DNA from: Bacteroidales bacterium | GTDB lineage: Bacteria > Bacteroidota > Bacteroidia > Bacteroidales > P3 | Reading direction: 5' to 3' | Assembly (NCBI GenBank): GCA_017429685.1 | Contig: JAFROL010000024.1 | Span: forward strand, 62,001 to 126,000 | Length of the DNA: 64,000 bases | Shown: positions 59,152-64,000 of the stretch, in pieces | Position numbering within the stretch: the stretch's first letter is position 1 | Layout: the number at the start of each line of letters is the position of its first letter | Notes under the pieces: model-generated | Seen by the model: the letters and a program-made list of their open reading frames with translations, nothing else | Database searches by the model: none | What the model was told of the DNA's origin: nothing | Program-made: the position numbers and the translations under genes

Positions 59152-59210
59152 GTAGAATAATATTCGTTTTATTCGCTAAATTCGCGGTCAAAAATGAATT
59201 TTAGATGTTG

Positions 59211-61211
59211 TTAGAAGAGTCCTTCGAGGACGCTGTCGTCGACGAGGTTGGGCATCGTGACCTTGAGCTCAGGGCAGATCTCCATTGCGCGACGGATGGC
59301 GAACATTGCGCCTTCGTTGCGGGCCCAGCTGCGGCGGCTGATGCCGTTGTTGACGTCCCAGTGGAGCATCATCCGCAGGCGACGGTCGCAGGCTTCGCTG
59401 CCGTCGAGGACCATACCGAAGCCGCCGTTGATGACTTCGCCCCAGCCTACGCCGCCGCCGTTGTGGATCGATACCCACGTGGCGCCGCGGAAGCTGTCGC
59501 CGATGACGTTCTGGATGGCCATATCGGCCGTGCGGTTGCTGCCGTCGTAGATGTTGCTGGTCTCGCGGAAGGGGCTGTCGGTGCCGCTGACGTCGTGGTG
59601 GTCGCGGCCGAGGACGATGGGTGCGCTGATTTCGCCCTTGCGGATGGCTTCGTTGAAGCGGGCAGCAATCTTGGTGCGGCCTTCGCAGTCGGCATAGAGG
59701 ATGCGGGCCTGGCTGCCGACGACGAGGTGGTTCTCCTTAGCACCCTTGATCCACTGGATGTTGTCGTGCATCTGCTGCTGGATTTCGGCGGGAGCGGTCT
59801 TGGCTATCTCGCCGAGCACCTCCATAGCGATGTGGTCGCTCTTGTCGAGGTCTTCGGGCTTGCCGCTGGTGCAGACCCAACGGAAGGGGCCGAAGCCGTA
59901 GTCGAAGCACATCGGGCCCATAATGTCTTGTACGTATGAGGGATAGCGGAAAGCGCTGTGGTCGGCGTTCCAGATGTCGGCGCCGGCGCGGCTGCTTTCG
60001 AGCAGGAAGGCGTTGCCGTAGTCGAAGAAGTACATTCCCTTGGCGGTCAGCTTGTTGATGGCGGCGACGTGGCGGCGCAGGCTCTCCTGAACCTTCTCTT
60101 TGAAGAGTTCGGGCTGCTCGGCCATCATTGTTTTCGAGTCTTCGAAGCTGATTCCGACGGGATAGTAGCCTCCGGCCCAGGGGTTGTGGAGCGATGTCTG
60201 GTCGCTGCCGAGGTCGACGTGGATGCCCTTTGCGGCGCAGTATTCCCACAGGTCGACGACGTTGCCCTGGTAGGCGAAGCTGCGTGCCTGCTTGGCGGCG
60301 ATGGCTTTGTTCACTTCAACAAAGAGCTCGTCGAGGTTGGCGTGGACCTCGTCGACCCAGCCTTGCTCGAAGCGCTTGTTGGTGGCTGCGGGGTTGATTT
60401 CGGCGGTGATACTGACTACGCCGGCGATGTCGCCAGCCTTGGGCTGTGCGCCGCTCATACCGCCAAGGCCGGCGGTGATGAAGAGCTTGCCTGCGGTGCC
60501 GCCACCGAGCTTGCGGGCTGCGTTGAGCACGGTGATGGTGGTGCCGTGGACGATGCCCTGCGGTCCGATGTACATATAGCTGCCGGCGGTCATCTGGCCG
60601 TACTGCGTTACGCCGAGGGCGTTGTAGCGCTCCCAGTCGTCGGGCTTGCTGTAGTTGGGTATCATCATACCGTTGGTGACGACCACGCGCGGAGCGTCCT
60701 TGTGGCTGGGATAGAGTCCCATCGGGTGACCGCTGTACATAACGAGGGTCTGCTCGTCGGTCATCTCGCTGAGGTATTTCATCACGAGGCGATACTGTGC
60801 CCAGTTCTGGAAGACGGCGCCGTTGCCGCCGTAGGTGATGAGCTCGTGGGGATGCTGTGCCACGGCGGGGTCGAGGTTGTTCTGGATCATCAGCATAATG
60901 GCTGCTGCCTGGCGGCACTTGGCCGGATACTCCTCGATGGGGCGTGCGTACATCTTGTAGGTGGGACGCAGGCGGTACATATAGATGCGGCCGTATTTGC
61001 GCAGCTCTTCGGCAAATTCGGGAGCCAGCATAGCGTGGTCCTTGGGGTCGAAGTAGCGCAGCGCGTTGCGGATGGCCAGCTTCTTCTCGGCGGGCGTGAG
61101 GATGTCCTTGCGCTTGGGGGCGTGGTTTACAGTTGGGTCATAGGGTTGCGGTTCGGGCAGTGGATTGGGAATGCCCTGACGCAGTTCGTTCTGAAATTCT
61201 TCTAAGGTCAT
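59211..61211 (-). CDS. hutU: urocanate hydratase
   Basis: The 666-aa enzyme converts urocanate to imidazolone propionate using tightly bound NAD+, the second step of histidine breakdown. The NAD-binding segment GKLFITAGLGGMSGAQPKAGDIAG and the conserved LGSDQTSLHNPWAGGYYPVG, FDYGFGPFRWVCTSG and NGGGVGWGEVINGGFGMVLDGS are present. It is of the longer, ~670-residue type rather than the ~555-residue proteobacterial type. No hutH, hutI or hutG lies within the window on this side, so it stands apart from any hut operon here. It ends toward the direct repeat containing a terminator. Confidence 0.95.
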   Translation of the reverse strand: MTLEEFQNELRQGIPNPLPEPQPYDPTVNHAPKRKDILTPAEKKLAIRNALRYFDPKDHAMLAPEFAEELRKYGRIYMYRLRPTYKMYARPIEEYPAKCRQAAAIMLMIQNNLDPAVAQHPHELITYGGNGAVFQNWAQYRLVMKYLSEMTDEQTLVMYSGHPMGLYPSHKDAPRVVVTNGMMIPNYSKPDDWERYNALGVTQYGQMTAGSYMYIGPQGIVHGTTITVLNAARKLGGGTAGKLFITAGLGGMSGAQPKAGDIAGVVSITAEINPAATNKRFEQGWVDEVHANLDELFVEVNKAIAAKQARSFAYQGNVVDLWEYCAAKGIHVDLGSDQTSLHNPWAGGYYPVGISFEDSKTMMAEQPELFKEKVQESLRRHVAAINKLTAKGMYFFDYGNAFLLESSRAGADIWNADHSAFRYPSYVQDIMGPMCFDYGFGPFRWVCTSGKPEDLDKSDHIAMEVLGEIAKTAPAEIQQQMHDNIQWIKGAKENHLVVGSQARILYADCEGRTKIAARFNEAIRKGEISAPIVLGRDHHDVSGTDSPFRETSNIYDGSNRTADMAIQNVIGDSFRGATWVSIHNGGGVGWGEVINGGFGMVLDGSEACDRRLRMMLHWDVNNGISRRSWARNEGAMFAIRRAMEICPELKVTMPNLVDDSVLEGLF

Positions 61212-61358
61212 ATTATTTTATTTTTTAGTTTGTTTCTTCTTGCAGGCTGTTTCCGCGCCATTATGCAGTGTACGTACTGTTTGGGTGGTTTGGCATATCT
61301 GAAACGGCTATTGGCGGATATATGTGTAACGATGATATATATTAAATATTGTACTACG

Positions 61359-63275
61359 TTATTGTATTGTTGTCCGAGGGGTGTGCGAGCATCGGAAGGT
61401 TACGGAGATGTGTGGAGTGTTGGTTCGCGTGTTGCCGTCGGAGCGGATGCGAATGGATTGGGGTTTAGGCAAATCGGTGTTCCCGCAGAACAGGGAGGCC
61501 AATTCGGAATAGGAGTTGACATAGGGAGAGACCCACAAACCGGACGACGCTGTTTCGTGTGAGAAGCGGTAGGTGTGGATGGTGCTGTCGGGCATCAGAT
61601 AGTCGACATAGTAGATGTCGGGCTTGTAGAGTGCTTTTTTGAGAAATCCTGCGTAATTATGTTTGATTCCGACAGAGGCCTTCAGGATTCCATCGCGATG
61701 CTTTGGTACGGGTATCCATTCTTCAAAACCAGCTGACAGTGAGAGTATAGTGTCGTCGATAGGGGTGTAGTGCGAGCCGCCGTGGTGGAGAAGCATTCCG
61801 TACCACTGTCCCGAATCGGCAACAGAGTAGTTGGATAGGATGGAGTCTAATATGGCGGGCTCGTCGTTGAGTAGATAACGGCCGTCGATGCTTATGAGGC
61901 CAAGGTCGTTGTCGTAGTTGGGTCTGTGGAAGATGATATATTGTACAGCCTCGTGGCTGCTGCTAAAATTGAGTGCAGCTTTGTGGTTGAGCCATAGGGT
62001 GTTGCCTGTTCCAAGTTCGACAGTGCAATGTGGTTGCCAGCGAAGGCTGTTGGCGCCGATAAAGACTTGTTCCCAAGGATAGCAGTCGGTGGTGCCGGAG
62101 CCTATGGTTTCCACAACATTGGGAGGCAGTTTTCGGGTGTTCAGAGCATTTGCTATGTACGATTGGCTCTCGTCGACGGTTTTCTTGTAGCCAATCACTT
62201 TGTCGAAGAGATTGCGTGGGCCGGCTGTCAAAATTTTTGAACTGTTGTAGTTGACGTCATTAATGGCAACATACAGCATTGCGACAGCGGCCAGAGAACA
62301 AATCACGGAGGGCCATTTGATGCGCTCTTGTGTCAGAAGGATGGTGGAAAGAAAACACACGGAGAAGTAGAGCAACTGCTTGAGGTGGTAGAAATCTTCA
62401 CGGACAATGCCATACTTCCAGTTGGCGAAGAGAGGCAGAAGCAACAATAGGCACATCATTTTGCTCCAACGGCCCTTCGTCGTTAGCAGAAATGCCACAA
62501 CAAAACACAGGTATAGAATAATCTTCCACATCTTGTGTCCATTGTAAAGCACCATAGCCTCGTTGTAGCCTTCAAAGAGATGTGTCATACCGACATAGGC
62601 ATAGAACATCCTTGGAAAGCTGTGCCATACGGCAAGCCCAACAAGAAGAAGCATAGCTGGAACGGCACCGGCAGTGACTGATGAAAAGCGCAGGTCCTTG
62701 TAGAGAATGATTATGAGTGTCCATCCGACGAAAACCACCATACAGGACTGCAGCCCTATCGACACTTTAATGCCGAACCCGAATATGGCCAGCAATGTGG
62801 CTAAAAGGAACCGCCAAACCGATTTCGTTTCTATCGCATAAAGGGTCAATAGGGCCACATTGAAAATCATCAATAAATCGATATTGGCGACAAATGCGAT
62901 GGGAATCAGTGCGACAACCGTCGCGAGCGTCGGAAGCGAGCGTCGTTGAGCCAGCCGGAGAGTCTGCCAAACAAGGCAGAATTTCAGCAAGGTGAAGAAG
63001 ACCAGGAACAGGGCGTAGTGGCCATTGACGGCTACGGGTATGCGTAGCAAGGCCAAAGGCCCGTAGGGGTGGGTGAGTTTGGTAAGCGATGCGTAGTCGT
63101 TGTCGAACAGGTAGTTGAATCCCCAAACGTAGGAAGGATCTAGTCCTACTCCGTGGTCGGGCTCGAAAGCCGGATAGGTGAGCAGAACCAGCATCAGCGA
63201 CAAAATGGCTGTAAGCCATTGGCTGTTGTATGGCTTGCTGAAATATTCTTTTATATGTTCTATTCTTTCACGCAT
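61359..63275 (-). CDS. multi-pass membrane protein of unknown function (GT-C-like topology)
   Basis: A 638-aa product. The first ~350 residues contain about ten hydrophobic helices (e.g. WLTAILSLMLVLLTYPAF, YALFLVFFTLLKFCLVW, IILYLCFVVAFLLTT, SVICSLAAVAMLYVAI). The C-terminal ~280 residues are soluble with mixed strands (DCYPWEQVFIGANSL, ALNFSSSHEAVQYIIFHRP, DGRYLLNDEPAILDSIL). An early loop has FEPDHGVGLDPSYVWGFNYLFDNDY, an acidic first loop reminiscent of GT-C glycosyltransferases, but no family is recognised with confidence. It might act in surface glycan assembly. 33 bp separate it from the following outer-membrane gene upstream on the same strand. Confidence 0.7.
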   Translation of the reverse strand: MRERIEHIKEYFSKPYNSQWLTAILSLMLVLLTYPAFEPDHGVGLDPSYVWGFNYLFDNDYASLTKLTHPYGPLALLRIPVAVNGHYALFLVFFTLLKFCLVWQTLRLAQRRSLPTLATVVALIPIAFVANIDLLMIFNVALLTLYAIETKSVWRFLLATLLAIFGFGIKVSIGLQSCMVVFVGWTLIIILYKDLRFSSVTAGAVPAMLLLVGLAVWHSFPRMFYAYVGMTHLFEGYNEAMVLYNGHKMWKIILYLCFVVAFLLTTKGRWSKMMCLLLLLPLFANWKYGIVREDFYHLKQLLYFSVCFLSTILLTQERIKWPSVICSLAAVAMLYVAINDVNYNSSKILTAGPRNLFDKVIGYKKTVDESQSYIANALNTRKLPPNVVETIGSGTTDCYPWEQVFIGANSLRWQPHCTVELGTGNTLWLNHKAALNFSSSHEAVQYIIFHRPNYDNDLGLISIDGRYLLNDEPAILDSILSNYSVADSGQWYGMLLHHGGSHYTPIDDTILSLSAGFEEWIPVPKHRDGILKASVGIKHNYAGFLKKALYKPDIYYVDYLMPDSTIHTYRFSHETASSGLWVSPYVNSYSELASLFCGNTDLPKPQSIRIRSDGNTRTNTPHISVTFRCSHTPRTTIQ

Positions 63276-63308
63276 ATATCTTGCAGAAGATATATCTGCT
63301 TACCAATT

Positions 63309-64000
63309 TTATTTCAACGCTCCGATCGCCAGGTTGATGCCCACTTCGAGGCGAGGCATCAGTACCTTGTCGGCGGCGACATCCTTGCCGATGCCGTTGA
63401 GGCGGTAGCGGGCGTAGATGCCAATCCAGTCGCGCGTGATGCGTGTGGTGATGCCGTAGTTCCAGCGGTAGTCGGCCAGGACGTTGAGGTTGCGCAGGGT
63501 CTGTTTGCGCGTGTCGGCGATGTCGCCGCTGTGTTCGCCTTTCAGCTTGTAGACGTTGAAGCCCCAGTTGCCGTATACGCCGAGGTCCCAGTGCCAGCCG
63601 TTGTGGAAGACGCCGCAGGGGCGCAGGCGGATGCGCTGGAAGAGCTCGATGCCCAGTTCGCCGAGGTTGACTTTATGCTTGATGACGCCGTTGTCGAGCC
63701 AGCGCAGGTCGTCGTCCATTGCCATCAGCGTGTCGAGGCGGTTGGCAATGGTCTTGTCGAAGCGGAAACTGGTGTGGCCGTATTCGAAGGCGTAACCGAT
63801 GGCGTAGGCTTTGGATAAATGCTTGACTTGGCGGAAGCCGATGCGCTTGGCGGGCGACCAGATGCGGGTCGACAGCTCGTCGCCGGAGGTGTTGATGGCT
63901 ATGCCAAGCTGATAGTAGCTTTCTTTGATGGCACCGCCTTCATCCAGGCTGTAGCGGAAGTGGGTTTCGTCGGTTTGATCGAAATCGACTGCTGGGTAGC
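63309..64000 (-). CDS. outer-membrane beta-barrel protein, C-terminal part (start outside window)
   Basis: The minus-strand frame stays open to the window edge, so the ATG at 63725 is internal and the 5' end is missing. The visible 230 residues alternate in beta-strand fashion (SYYQLGIAIN, AYAIGYAFEYG, GELGIELFQRIRL, WDLGVYGNWGFNVYKL, TRDWIGIYARYRL) and finish RLEVGINLAIGALK. This matches small outer-membrane barrel proteins of Bacteroidales without naming a family. It is upstream of, and co-oriented with, the membrane protein at 61359. Confidence 0.7.
   Translation of the reverse strand, partial: YPAVDFDQTDETHFRYSLDEGGAIKESYYQLGIAINTSGDELSTRIWSPAKRIGFRQVKHLSKAYAIGYAFEYGHTSFRFDKTIANRLDTLMAMDDDLRWLDNGVIKHKVNLGELGIELFQRIRLRPCGVFHNGWHWDLGVYGNWGFNVYKLKGEHSGDIADTRKQTLRNLNVLADYRWNYGITTRITRDWIGIYARYRLNGIGKDVAADKVLMPRLEVGINLAIGALK

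Overview
The window reads as a chromosome segment of a Bacteroidota bacterium, most likely an uncultured gut- or rumen-type Bacteroidales. Supporting this are Bacteroidetes-type promoters (TTTG, about 19 bp, TAnnTTTG), a full-length SprA translocon gene of the type IX secretion system (T9SS), several T9SS type A and type B sorting domains, BspA-like leucine-rich repeats, and two fermentation-associated amino-acid enzymes (tryptophanase and urocanate hydratase). No transposase, integrase, tRNA, rRNA or CRISPR array was seen.

Layout. 1-4.3 kb: the end of a surface protein, tryptophanase behind a possible leader-peptide attenuator, and two YDGK-repeat lipoproteins. 4.9-11.5 kb: an M1 peptidase, then an apparent operon of an ECF sigma factor, a membrane protein with a gliding-type C-terminal domain, a fused methionine sulfoxide reductase and a T9SS type B protein. 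11.5-26.2 kb: an accessory array in which four large T9SS surface proteins of one family alternate with three AAA ATPases. A near-invariant leader with hairpins precedes three of the four surface genes, and the array also holds one deletion scar and one 5' stump. 26.4-28.5 kb: a beta-barrel protein and a BspA-like protein. 28.9-48.7 kb: mostly housekeeping genes (lepA, panC, a Sua5-family gene, ruvA, sprA, ung, an MBL hydrolase) mixed with lipoproteins, an M64 peptidase and a TonB-like protein. 49.0-53.6 kb: a decayed toxin-antitoxin pair, a structured leader, a BspA protein with a long Asp-Thr stalk, and a Fic protein. 53.6-64 kb: lysS, a small lipoprotein, a restriction-modification pair lying between direct repeats, hutU, a multi-pass membrane protein and a partial outer-membrane protein.

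Four signals stand out beyond ordinary annotation. (1) The tetranucleotide CATG is almost absent: I counted 5 sites in 64 kb by eye where about 250 are expected, and 4 of the 5 lie in the Asp-Thr repeat gene. (2) Three long near-perfect palindromes are built from tandem 11-bp units, and two of them show compensatory changes in both arms. (3) The surface-protein/ATPase array carries recombination scars and looks like a diversification locus. (4) Short 8-9 bp tandem repeats sit at or just upstream of the start codons of three minus-strand genes.

How the genes work together: SprA provides the outer-membrane T9SS channel through which the sorting-domain proteins here would be exported. The ECF sigma factor and its membrane partner could link transcription to that export, but this is inference.
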